Positions 23,981-35,661 of a stretch of 64,000 nt of DNA are shown here, one piece after another. Origin of the DNA: Mercurialis annua. Its lineage: Eukaryota > Streptophyta > Magnoliopsida > Malpighiales > Euphorbiaceae. The notes beneath the pieces were generated by a model. It was not told where the DNA came from, did not search any database, and worked only from the letters and a program-made list of their open reading frames with translations. The stretch is from assembly GCF_937616625.2 (NCBI RefSeq), contig NC_065571.1, positions 44,377,651-44,441,650 on the forward strand. Direction: 5' to 3'. A program made the position numbers and the translations under genes. How positions within the stretch are numbered: the first letter of the stretch is position 1; each line of letters begins with the position of its first letter.

Positions 23981-26900
23981 GAATTTCAGCTCTGAGCTTT
24001 TTATGTACTAAGAATTGTGGACTGAGATTTTATTATATTCTGTTTCTTTGGGGGTTCTTAAACTGGAGACTAAAAGGTAGGTTGTTCATTATGCTGAGCG
24101 ATACAATACCCTTTTTCTCCTTTTTTCTTGTTCACCTGCTCACGGAGGGATTTCCGTTTAGGCATGGGATTGATTTTGATTATGTGAATGTTTTTATAGA
24201 GGCAAGTGGATTAACTCCAAATTGCTTGCTGCTAAGGTAGGTTGATGTTTTCAGGTGAGTGCAGCTCTTTAAAACTCTTAATTCTTCTTGTCTGGATGCA
24301 AATGGTGAATTATGCTAATTTTCTTTTGCATGTTTGTAGCACAGGAACTTCATACATATCTTCAATATGTGTTTGTATCTTTGTTAAATTGTATTGATTG
24401 GAACTTGGAAGAAGGTGTGCTGTTGTTTTTGTTTTCTAGGCAACCCGTCTCAAATTGATTGTTATTTTTTTTAAACTGGAGTTTGTCTGATGTTGACATA
24501 GTGTGTGCTGCACGATATTTGTTATTTTGTGTTTATTTAGATATAGGTAGGTTACAAAATCTGTGAGGTATGTGTTACTTTAAGCAGTATGGTACTATGT
24601 TTGATTTGAGTTGGAAAGATATTAGTCTTTATATGAAAAATTGAACAAGTTTGGAGGGTGTCAAATACTCATTACAAAATACCTTGTTGATTCAGAAATT
24701 TTTTTATGGTTGGTGATTGTATTCCTCAACTTTATCATGTAATATTTCTACTTCAGAAACGCATTTATTTTTCCTTTTAATTGTGTGCGGACTATGTTTG
24801 CTGATGGAGTTGTCTAAATTGTATTTATGAATATGCGTTGTGTTGTGTGGTTATTGGTTTCATAAGGACCAAAATTATGCTGATCTCACTATGAGATTGC
24901 ATGGTAAATTTATTGCTAATAATGAGATGTGCAAATAAGTATGAAATTTTCTGAAGCATCAAAAAGAAAAAGAAATAATGAATTTGTCGATATAATCTTT
25001 TCCATAATCACTAGGAAGGCTGTGTCGGACTGCCCAGTTTATAAAGGAGAAGAGGATTATATCATTTCATCTGATGGTGTGGTCTTGCTGGGCTTTCTGC
25101 ATTTTGGAAGCTATGAGATGTTCTTGCTGTTGCACTGGGAGCTCGAGTCATTAGTCTCTTATTTTTAAGATGCACACCAGTTATGCGAGTTTGCGTTTTA
25201 ACTAAACCAGTGGATTCTCAGTTAACCATTTTTCTACTTTTGCAAATTGTAACGCATCATTTGTCACTCTTTTTGAGCCTATGACTGGTTTTAAGCCTTT
25301 TATTTTATTTTGTTTTATTGAAATATAAGTATATATAGGGGTGCTTGATTAATTTGAAATACTTTGCAGATATAAATTTTGAAACAGAGCTAAGAGAAAA
25401 TCAATGAAGGGTGATGATAATTTTTTTGGAATAAAGGATAAGTTCACCCCCTCGATTTGGCACAAAAAATTATAAAAGGGCCATTTTCAAGCAAATTGGA
25501 TTAACACTCGTATCATTTTCACTGTTTTGATAAAAACAAAGTGAAATAGTTAATTAAATCTAATAAATTTTAATTAAAATTTTAATTACTCCATGATCGA
25601 AATTAAAATTTTAGATTAAAATTCTAATTAATTCTAGTTAATCATAAATTAAAACCTATTTTCACCTACACATACAACCTCCATCCACTTGCTGCCACAC
25701 CAACCAAGACGAAGGATCAACGCTGCCTGCAACTGTTTGTCAAGCTCAGCTCGCGAATCACCTGGGTTCGTATGAGCTGAGCTCGACAAACGTTTGTCTG
25801 CAGCTGCAAACGACAACGGCTAAAAGGTGACATGTGAACAAGACGGCGGCACTGATGGATCAATGATAAGCGGTGATTGTGACTAAAGAAGGGGAGAAGA
25901 AGAAAGGAAAAAGTACAAATAATTTTTAAATTAAAAATTGATATGATATTTGAACTTTTAATTTTTTTTTTTTGAAAAGGAACTTTTAAAATTTTAAAAG
26001 CCATAATTAATATTTAGAAACTAATAACTAATAAGTATCAATTTGAAAAATAAAATAAACATGAAAAATCATTTCAAACTTTTGCCATTTCATAAAGGGG
26101 AGTGTGTTTCACATAGGAGGTTGGGGAAAGAGTATTTTGATATGGTTTTACCAACTTCTAAATTTTTTGATCTAGTTTGTTTGAAAATGATTTTTTTTAT
26201 TTTTTTATGCCAAGTTAAGGAAGTGAAATGACCCTTTGTTCAATACTTTTTAATGAGATGGACACAAAGGAACCCTTAGAGACATGCTTCCTGAATGTAT
26301 TAACGGGTACTGAGGATCCAATCGTTGCTCAAACAACTGTTTCAAATCCATTCGCAATAACTTAAAAAGATCATGGTCCAAAATTGGAGTTCCAACTAAG
26401 TGCTGTCATTCGAGCATATATATACCTTTGGCTTCTTTTTACATTCGGTAATATACTGGTTCGATAGTACGAACTTGAGCTGTTGAACCAAAAGCACAGG
26501 TTATAAATCCCAAGCTACCATACCACTGCTAGCTCCTTATGTTGCACGGGAATAAAAACATAAAATGGAATACGGGGAAATAATATCTTTTACAGAACTG
26601 GATTGTAGTGTAAAGTTTTAAATTTTATGAAGCGTTATAAAAGAATGAAGACATAGCATCAAAATGTAACAATCGATATAGGTTACTCCGATAACATGTA
26701 GAGTGAAGCTTTTAGTTACGGAACCAATACTCCAACTTCACACATGTTGATCCATGAGAAATCTTGTGATTTATAGGCAGATTTGACCTGTTATCAATCA
26801 TTTAATATGTCCAGCAAGGTTTTAGTGGTTAGTTAATGAAAGCAATTGTGCTACCACAATAAATTGTACGCAACCTAGAGATTGATGAGGTATGTTTCGA

Positions 26901-27605
26901 AGGGTGGAAAGGGTAGATGTAATTGACGAGGGAACGGCAAGATTAATAGCGATCAGTTTACACTATGAAGACAGTATTTTGGGTTGTTGAACCACCTATT
27001 TGTTCTGATGACATTTACAAGTTGATGACATACACAATAATACCGTTAAATATTGCTCCCATAGATAGCATAACAGAATAGGCAAATCACATTACGAATA
27101 TTCACCCTTGTCATCGATATGAATATTTATACTTGTTTGTTACTGATAAAGTAGGGTGACGCTATTGCCAAAACAACAATTGATAGGGTTAGAACAAAAA
27201 AAATTATCTTGACAAAATTATCCTCTTATAATTTGCATCTACTTTCTTCTTATGAATAATGAAGGGTGATTTTGTCAACATTATTTTTTTTGCTTTGCTC
27301 CTGTCAATTGTTACTCCGGCAATAATGCCACCCTTAAATTAAACAAATTAACAATGATAATAATATTAAAAAAAAGCTCTGACATTTTATCCCTTTTCTG
27401 CCTTTGAGGGAAAAAAATGAGTGAAATGAGCTTAGAAACAACTAAAAGCTTAAAGAGAATAAAAGCCCGTTTTTCTGTGATTACAAAAATTTATGTTCTT
27501 TTTCAATAAAAAAAATTACTATAACTCCCTTAATATTAGATTAGAATTACTGTTTATTTTTAGATTTAAAAATAACTGTTTTTTCTGCAATTTAGTTTTT
27601 ATTTA
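23981..27605. other. TAF15b 3' flank and long gene-free stretch
   Basis: The first few hundred bases are probably 3' UTR. Beyond about 24.5 kb there is AT-rich noncoding DNA with MITE-like debris near 25430-25660 (inverted AATTAAAATTTTA motifs) and a modest G+C-richer patch at 25680-25860 containing an inverted pair (CTCAGCTCGCGAA / TATGAGCTGAGCTCG). The 79-codon frame at 24929-25168 has no family resemblance. No gene or RNA is supported. Confidence 0.45.
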
Positions 27606-27698
27606 CTCCCTCCAACACATCTGTAAAGTCCATTTGTCATTTTTTTTGATCCCCCTTTATTTATCTTAATGATTAAATAAATTTTACAAGATAATTAA

Positions 27699-27759
<61 letters not shown>

Positions 27760-27808
27760 TGTGTGTGTGTAAATTAACAAATAAATTTTCTAAATGGGAT
27801 GGAGGGAG
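27606..27808. mobile_element. Stowaway-like MITE containing a (TA)n microsatellite
   Basis: Ends are CTCCCTCC (left) and GGAGGGAG (right), flanked by TA on both sides, the Tc1/mariner Stowaway signature. Inside, about 27701-27752 is an uninterrupted AT dinucleotide run passing into ATGTGTGTGTGT. Noncoding. Confidence 0.8.
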
Positions 27809-29317
27809 TAACTAAAAGAATCTTTCAGAGTTTCACTTATTTAATATCACAAAAGTTATCAAAAAAGGGCTTGTTAGACCTAATATTTTAAGATAAAATA
27901 GTATTTCATTTTTCTTAGATAAGTCGGAGAAGACATTAGATGTAGGAATTATTAACAATGAAAAAAAAGATAGAGTAGAAAATTAAGCAAAACTTTCAAT
28001 TCAATTCGAAAAAAAAAGAAATCATCATTAATTGGCTATAAAAAAAAAATGGTGCTAACTAATATGATGTTTTAATGTCATTATTATTTATGTTCACTAG
28101 AAACTAAAATTTAAGTCCCCGTCTCTAGGAAATATGTACCAATGCTCTAACACGTAATTCTATCAATACTTGTCAAAATGGTGAATTGTTAAACTGAAAG
28201 AAGGGTACCATTTCTCTAGGATCACAACAAGAGGAAGAATTTGAGCAACCTTGCATTTCCAGCTGCATCCATTTCATCCAGATCACATAACTCCGCAGCC
28301 TCTATCTATATGTACACTTTCATTGAGCTGACAGTTAGGCATCTCATCCAGGCACAAAGAAGGGACCAGCATCACTGCCATCTTGCACCTAAGTTGTGCA
28401 TAAAATCAACATATTACATGCATCAAAACCTAAATCGCCTATGAAGGCTGTGAAAAATAGGGCCATTTGTCAAGTTACCGACCGTAAGGGATTGCAATTA
28501 TAATCACGTATGTAATATCTGCTCAAATCTGTCATACTTTTAGGCTCCCACGAATGTAATACTAATGTTAACATATTACGCACGGACAACCATAAAATAT
28601 CTCATCATTACCATTTGTATAACTGTGATCCTTCATGAAGAATACGCATGAATGTTTAAAACGAAAGACACCAAAAGTTATTTTGACAAGTCCCTCCAAA
28701 GTGCTAGGTCAAAATCCAGTTTATCTCTTGTCCAGCTAATTGGTAATGTCTTTTTTACTTTCCAATAAAACAGTGTTGTGAGATAAGAGTAATGAATAGA
28801 CAAAGAAATATTAGTCCAAATGTTTTTGTTGTAGAATGTTTTTGATTTCTGACTATATAGAATATATAAAACTATGTTGTAGGTATCCAACTCTTTAATC
28901 CTAATACTATCCTAGCACATAGGTAACTAAATGAACAACTACTTACATTCTCTCCTACAAATATTTACTTATGGTTACTCTAAAAAAATATCTAAAATGG
29001 TTACTATAATTCTTTACGTCTTCGTAAAAAGTATACTAATCTTAGACTTTGATTCAATGTGAAAAGTACAAAGAAGCTTGTTTTTTATAGCACTAAAATA
29101 TTCCACCTATATCTAAAGAAAGTTCAGCAACAAACATATGCTCAGATATCAATAGTTTGTTGGTCCCATTAATATATGCATTTTATTTATTAACTTGGAC
29201 AAGTAAAAAGTTCCAATCCCAACAAATATTAGATCTATTAAGTGGTGTGCTAAAATATAATTTATGTAAAATGTATGTAAAAAGAAATGACCATATACCT
29301 ACTGGATGGCATGTTGA
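27809..29317. other. Gene-free stretch including probable FLX 3' UTR side
   Basis: This lies downstream of the minus-strand FLX-like gene. The part nearest 29317 is probably its 3' UTR. The remainder is AT-rich with no convincing frame or repeat ends. Confidence 0.4.
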
Positions 29318-31352
29318 TTAGGGCACACCATTTCCACCATGTAGAAGTTCAGGATTGTTGTAGCTTCCAGCATAACCAGGACCTAGACATTGTATGATTC
29401 GGTAGGTTAAAAGGTGGCAAATTTGGCAAAGTCGGCTTGAAAAGAACATAAAGTAATTAATTAGGTTTCCTGCTGAGGCTGTTGTACCTTCTGTGCTTGC
29501 TCTTTTCCCTGCATTAGCCAGTTCAACATGGAGATTTTCGATTTCACGAGCTATAGCAACCATATTTTGCTCCATCTTCTGACCATGCTCCAGATTACTA
29601 GCATAGAGCTTTTTCTCATATTCAATGGCAGCCCTAAATCAAATGGTAGTTACACTTTCAAACCCCTTTGAAGAAAATGATTTTCCAATTTTTTAATTGC
29701 ATTTGGAAAGAAATATGAAATCTGATTATTAGCACAAGTATTTTAGTGCACCTACATGCTAAAGATTTGGATGACAAGGAAAACAAGCTTCTACTGAACT
29801 TTAGGGAGGCCAAATGCATCTCCCTAGTATAAATTTAAAGAATCTTGGAATTCATTTTCATCATGTACAGGTCCTCAATTGAACACCTGTTGAATGCATG
29901 CGTACAGATGTAATTAAGTGCATTTGATTAATGGAATACTTTGAATATCTAATAGGATAGAGAGTGTTCCTCAACACCAAATGATATCATTTTGTTGAAG
30001 TGTTCCTCTTTATCAGTGTAAACTGTAAAATCCAAAACCAGAAAATAAACCACAGCATCGGAATCCAAATACAAAGTTATGTCTGGATTTGTGTGGCAGT
30101 GTGTGTTTGTGCGTTGTTCTTGAGAATGTGTTTTAAGAGAAAAATTCAGAAAATGGAAAGTAACCAAGCAGACCCATCAAGAAATTCCCCAACAATGCAA
30201 TTACTCAAAAGATCACAGATCACTTCATCACAAAAAAGCTTTCAATTCGCCCATCAAGCAGCAACAACAAAGATTTCTTGGTATAACAAATTCAAACAAG
30301 CAAATTCTTACTTAAGATCTGCAATTATCTCATTCTTGTAAATTATTACTACTATTTTAAATCTATGAATTTATAAACAAATATTTGATGTAAACTACAG
30401 CATTTTTGAAATACTACAACAAAATAACATCTCTATAACACAAAATTTCACCATCTTCGCTGCCATAAAAGTCACGACAAAAGTCATATCTAAATAAGAG
30501 ATCCTCCATATTCAAGAATTTGCGCAACCACAAAGTACTCATACAAAGTGTTTCATGCAAGTTAGTTACACAGAAGCACATAGTTGTGAAAGATGAAATT
30601 TCCAACATGTTCAATGTGCCTAGGTGCCAGGTCTTAGTTTACTCGGGCAAAACAACACTGTAAAGGAAAGTGCACTTTATGTGTTATTTTATTCGATATG
30701 AATTTATCGTTAAGTCCTATCGACATTTCAATATTTTTTGTTCTTAAGTTCGCCCCAACTAAATTTCCTGGCTACGCCACTGGACGATATATACAGATGC
30801 ACCAAAGTAAAAAATTAGACCTTAAAACTTATTTAAAACTGGACCTTAAAAATTCCAATTTGTTAAACTTTACCTTCCACTTTGAATCTCCATTTGCATA
30901 ATCTTTATCTCATTCTTAACTTCAATAATCTGCTCTTTTTCCATTTTCGCCTTCGCAACATCACTGCTAATCACTCTCAAATCCGTGGCAAGTTCCTGAC
31001 GGTGCACGCTAAGCTTCTCTACATCAGCCCTCACCTGAGCAAGCTCACCTCTCAATGCATCAATGGACCGTACCTCCGAGTCCAATTTCAACGATCTTTC
31101 ATAGACCTCCCGCACCTGATCATCCCTCTCCGCCTTGACATTAGCGGCGGCAGCCTTTAATCGTCGGATTTCATCTTGAATGAATGATAGATCTTGTTTT
31201 AGGGCGAGGTGATTGGTTGCGAGGTGTTGATTATCCCGAAGGAGGGTTTGGATTTCCCTGCGTTGGATAGCGATGCGGTCCTCGAGGATGGTGGTTTGAT
31301 GGTTGATGATGAGAGGGAATTTTGAAGAATTGGGACGGTTGTGACCTCCCAT
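29318..31352 (-). CDS. FLX: FLX / FLX-like coiled-coil protein
   Basis: FLX family proteins are nuclear coiled-coil scaffolds. Arabidopsis FLX works with the FRIGIDA complex to activate FLC; other members are less known. Coding exons on the minus strand: 31352-30874, 29633-29488, 29382-29318. They sum to 690 nt (229 aa) with phases matching at both junctions. Residues 1 to about 20 are polar. About 20-200 are charged heptad-rich coiled coil with family blocks ILEDRIAIQRREIQTLLRDN, LATNHLALKQDLSFIQDEI, RAAIEYEKKLYASNLEHGQK and MEQNMVAIAREIENLHVELA. The C terminus is a short Gly/Tyr/Asn tail ending GGNGVP. The first intron is 1.24 kb. Assignment to FLX itself rather than a paralogue rests partly on neighbouring genes. 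Confidence 0.88.
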
Positions 31353-31679
31353 CTCTCGTCGGAGATTTTGTTTGCAAATGACCAGAACGAAATCAAACCA
31401 CCATCCTGAAAAAATTAAACCTAATCGCTCAAAACCCCATCATCTTTAGACTTTTTTCAATTCCACTCTAACATTAAAAAGTTATCAATTTTATTCAATT
31501 TTAAATTTTCTGTTTGTAATTATACCCGAATATTTTAATTTTTGATAATTTTTTATTTAAATGATGAAATCATTCAATTAACTAAATCTAAAGATGAATT
31601 AAATTCTTTTTTATTCAAAAAAGTACAAATAAATCTTTTATTTTTAAAAATTAACTAATGGATACTAAATTCTACCTTA
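31353..31679. other. Upstream region of FLX-like gene
   Basis: About 60-90 bases next to the start are likely 5' UTR. The rest is AT-rich. No paired repeat or further gene is seen. Confidence 0.4.
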
Positions 31680-32262
31680 AATACTATGGAGCCGAATCGC
31701 AGGAGATCTACTCCCAAATGATACCGGAATCCCGCCTAAAATAAGCCAGACAAAACCAGTGGCCAAATCTATAAAATCCGCCTCGACTGGAATATAATTG
31801 AATCCACAAGAATAAGACTAATCCCTGAGGACTCGGACAAAGCTCGCAACCCTGGAATTCGGACAGATTATTAGATCTGCGGAGATTCTCGAGTATCTTT
31901 CCTATTTGGATACAAACTCCAATTTAGGAAAATGACTTATAATTTAGGAAGACGAGACTATTTAAAAAGACGTTCCTAAATATGACTCATATCTGAATGA
32001 GACTTATATTCATAATTAGGGTCAAATCTTACTAAATAGGATGCACCTTCATATTCCAACTTTACAATATATACGGCCATCTATTATATAAGGAGTTTGA
32101 GGTATGTCTAAACACACAACTATACTGTTACTCAAAATGCTGCTTAAAGCTTAAACTAACTTTAGTAACGGAGAGTTAATTGGACCACCACCGTCCGGTT
32201 AGCTTCTACACTATTTTGCAGGTTACAGCACTAGATCAGAAGGCAGACTCCATCACTAACTA
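31680..32262 (-). repeat. Dispersed repeat, copy 2 (inverted relative to 1914-2400)
   Basis: Read on the minus strand from 32262, it runs GATGGAGTCTGCCTTCTGAT, CCTGCAAAA, CGGACGGTGG, TTAACTCTC, ACTCCTTATATA, and then a series of TAGGAAR and CTAAATT motifs ending near CGGCTCCATAG. This matches the layout at 1914-2400. The TATA-like block and length are compatible with an LTR or TRIM fragment. No coding potential. Confidence 0.65.
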
Positions 32263-32420
32263 TAAACCATAATCAAATTAGCACTAATTTTAATTTCTAA
32301 TTACTTTAACTAAATTTAGATAAATTTTAAAAACATACAATTAATATATGCTAGACATGGAGAATGTTTTTAAATTTTCACTCTTTTAGATTTTTTTTAT
32401 TAATATTTCAATATTTTTTA

Positions 32421-33095
32421 AAGAGAAAATAGGTTACTTACTTAAAAAAATTTCACCCTAATTTTTTTCCGTTTTTATGCTCACCTTATAAAGAAGTCTT
32501 TTGTACCCAGTTTTGGGTTTTTCGTTTCTATCCTACCCAAAAGAATTAAATTATACTCTTTTCATTTGAATTTTTTTTTTTAAATAATTCTTCATTTTTA
32601 ACCTATATACTAATTAAATATTAATGCTATTAATAATATAAAAATACCATCTTCTTAAAAAAAACTAAAAAAACTAATAAATTGTATTTGATTCAAAAAC
32701 AATTTCCCCGGAGCCGCCGCCGCTCCTTCTCATCGAGGAAGGAGCTGCTGCTCTTTCTCCAAATGCACGAGCGGCCGCCGCTCCTTCTTATCGGTTGGTT
32801 CCGAATTTTTTTTATTCTTTTTATAAAATTAAAAAAAAAATTATTAGAATATATTTAAACATTTTTAAGTTGAATGATTTATTTATATTTTTTAAAATAA
32901 AAAAGTATAATATAACTCTCAATTTAGTTGTTTCCAATGATTTCATCTTTTAATTTATTAAATTGTCAATTACATCCTTGTATTGGGTAGGGATGAAAAC
33001 GAAAAATCCAGAATTGGATACAAATGATTTTTTTTACAAGTTCAGGGTATAAACGAAAAAAATTCAAGTTTGGAGTTTTTTACGTAATTAGGCCG
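32421..33095. mobile_element. Foldback element with G+C-rich core
   Basis: Outer arms pair: CCCAGTTTTGGGTTTTTCGTT with AACGAAAAATCCAGAATTGG, and TATCCTACCC with GGGTAGGGATG; a weaker outer pair is TTTTTTTCCGTTTTTATGC with ATAAACGAAAAAAATTC. The centre at about 32706-32790 holds CGGAGCCGCCGCCGCTCC and a second GGCCGCCGCTCCTTCTTATC, themselves a direct repeat. Noncoding. Confidence 0.65.
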
Positions 33096-33718
33096 AAAAT
33101 ATACACCATATATCTCAAAATCTGAAAAATTTAACAACATAATATATTTAGCAAAAAGATTTTTCTTTTAATTTTTCATTTTCAATTTTACCTCTTTCAT
33201 TTGCAAGTTATTTCATTAATTCTGCCCTATAGTTGTTGCTCTATAGTTGTCATTGTGTACTCATACACTCAAGTTTTTCCCACTTTCTCTTTTCTTATAT
33301 ATTTTATTCTTCACTTCCTCCATTACTCTATTTTTTTATTCACGCACTTTCTTCTCTTCCCCATTATCTCCCAAAATCACTCAACACAAACTTCTATTTT
33401 TATTATTAAATCATTATCAATGGCTTATATATGTAGTTCTTTTGCAAAACTGATTTCTAGAAAGCTCTGAATATAAAGACGCAGAAAGCTTTAGTTTCTA
33501 AGAAGAATTGGCGACCTCATCGACTCTAATATCTGTTCCAGTTTTAAAACATTGTTGTCGATGTTAAATGTGCCTATAGGATCACATACCAAAAATAAAC
33601 GATTATTGAATTAAGTGTTATTTCATCTGTCCCACAGTTTAAAACAAATATAAATACTAAAAAAACGAGCTTATTTAAATAAAATGAGTTGATTTATAAA
33701 ATACACCACTTATCATTA
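33096..33718. other. Gene-free stretch with possible Stowaway left half
   Basis: A T/C-rich run (33240-33370) gives a spurious hydrophobic frame. Near 33630 CATCTGTCCCACAGTTTAAA resembles a Stowaway end, with a possible inverted partner at about 37925-37960 (AATTTAAGACAGAAAAAG). That would mean the Harbinger element inserted into an older Stowaway. Confidence 0.35.
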
Positions 33719-34269
33719 GAGCATCCACAATGGTGGATACTCTCAGGTTGGTGACTACCAACCGCTCAATGGTGGGATCTTTATTTTTTATTTTTAATAA
33801 TAAATAAAATGTTGGAAAATGTAACTGATCATGCTATTCTTTTCTTTTTTTCAAAGTAAATTGGGCAATGATAATATTACCGTAACTCATTTTACCGTTG
33901 TTTTTTTTAATTTTATCTTTGTAGTATAAATATTATTTGGACTTAATTTTATTTGTTCAATTGCTCTAAATATCTATATTTTAATTGTCAGTCTCTACAA
34001 AAATTTCTTATCCTTTTATTTTATATATTTTATAAAGTAATTATCATTTACTACGGTGATAATTATTTTAAAAATAATTTCAATCCTCCAAATTTAGAAA
34101 ATTCCGCATCTCCACAAAATTCTAATCAATTTAATTTTCCAAATCTTTCTCATTTCCCATTTTCTTTTCCTAATCCAAATATGTCAAATATTGGATATCC
34201 ACTACAAATTCCGTTTCTTTACCAAATTTTCAAAATACCCCATTTTTAATTTTTCCAAACTCAAATTAT

Positions 34270-35058
34270 TTCAACCCGGCTATAGCTAATAATTATTATA
34301 ATCCGGGCATGAGAGCTGAAATTTTAACACCACCGAGTGAGGAAATAAAAGATTTTGATGGAGCTTCCGGTACTAATCAAGGAACACCGAAGAATTCTTC
34401 TTCCGATTCACAATTTCTGCCGTATTCCACTCAAGAAGGGCTTGAAACATCAATGATGAAAGACTTCTTGTAAGTGCTTAACTTACAATTTCAACTAATA
34501 GCATTACTGGAAATGCCCAAAATAGCAAGCAGTTTTGGAAAAGGATCACCGATTACTTCAACGAAAATAGAAAATCAAGGCCATCAAGAGCAAGTAATCC
34601 GACTAAGCAACGTTGGTATTGGATGATTTCGATGGTGAATGAATACAACCAACATTATAATAAATTAGTGGTGGAACATCATAGCGGATGGAGTGATGAT
34701 CAACTAAAGCAACGTGCCCGCGAGCTTTATTTTCGTATTCGTAAAAAACATTTTGTTCTTGAACATGTGTGGGTTATGTTGAAAGATGATCCAAAATGGA
34801 AAGCAAATTAGCCTCCTCAACATATATGCTTCCAAAAAGACAAGACTTGATGAGTCCGGCGCATACACATCTTTATCGAATCCAGATATAAATATCGACA
34901 TCGATGATAGTGAGGTTGAAATTCGTCCAATTAGCCAAAAGGCGGCAATGGCGGCAAAGGCAAAGGGTAAAAATAGGATAAGGCGACGAGCAGACGAACC
35001 GAAGAAATTAAACAAGAAAAGTGGGAGAAATGCAATAAAGCCCAACAAGACAAAATAG
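34270..35058 (+). pseudogene. Harbinger Myb/SANT-like partner protein, broken
   Basis: In intact Harbinger elements this DNA-binding partner helps bring transposase to the ends. Recognisable pieces are FWKRITDYFNENRK, PTKQRWYWMI, NKLVVEHHSGWSDDQLKQRA and FVLEHVWVMLKDDPKWK. A TAA at 34809-34811 follows. The C-terminal part (SGAYTSLSNPDI, RPISQKAAMAAKAKGKNR) continues in another frame to 35058. The N-terminal part (34309-34470) is also interrupted. Residues match plant proteins often labelled 'glutathione S-transferase T3-like', a misnomer for this family. At least two frame disruptions make it a pseudogene. Confidence 0.8.
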
Positions 35059-35179
35059 CGTCATGCAAGAGTTAGCAAGGGTTCATGAGCATCGTATACT
35101 AACCATGGATACGAGTAACATGAATTCAGATCAACTTTACAATCATTATGTGATTGTGGATGCTATTAATGCTAAATAT

Positions 35180-35570
35180 AAACCATCATAGTTATAAATT
35201 ATATTTTCATTTTATGTAATTTTAATATTTTGCAATTTAAATTTATGTAATTTTATTTTTATGTAACTTTAACTTTATGTAATTTGTTTTATGTAATTTT
35301 AATTTTATATAATTTCAAGTTTCTTTAATTTTATATTGTGGAATTTTATTTTTATATAACTTTAACTTTATGTAATTTTAAGTTTATTTGATTTTAATAT
35401 TATGGAATTTTATTTTTATATAACTTTAACTTTAATTATTTCAATTTTTTGTAATTTTAATATCATGGAATTTTGTTTTTATGCAACTTTCACTTTATGA
35501 GAAGTAGCCGTTGTGAAAGTAGCTATTGTAAAAGTAGTTATTGTAAAAGTAGCCATTGTAAAAGTGTGTG
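35180..35570. repeat. Imperfect AT-rich tandem repeats and 18-bp repeats in Harbinger spacer
   Basis: From 35200 to 35490 variants of TTTTATTTTTATGTAACTTT, AACTTTATGTAATTT recur many times. From 35500 to 35562 there are four copies of an 18-base unit GTAGCYRTTGTRAAA. Both lie between the two Harbinger genes. TATATATATA precedes the transposase gene and may be its promoter. Confidence 0.75.
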
Positions 35571-35661
35571 TATATATATACAAATGAGATGTTTCCCATA
35601 ATCATTTACCACACTATTTTTTTCATACATATTCTTGAATTCCCAAATCATAGCCTACAAA

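Noticed and set aside
24929..25168. 79-codon frame downstream of TAF15b
   Set aside because: No recognisable family, no splice partners, AT-rich surroundings.
28241..28444. Small frame downstream of FLX-like gene
   Set aside because: No family resemblance, no conserved neighbours, probably intergenic.
33201..33470. Hydrophobic small protein candidate
   Set aside because: Comes from a T/C-rich low-complexity run and overlaps transposon debris.
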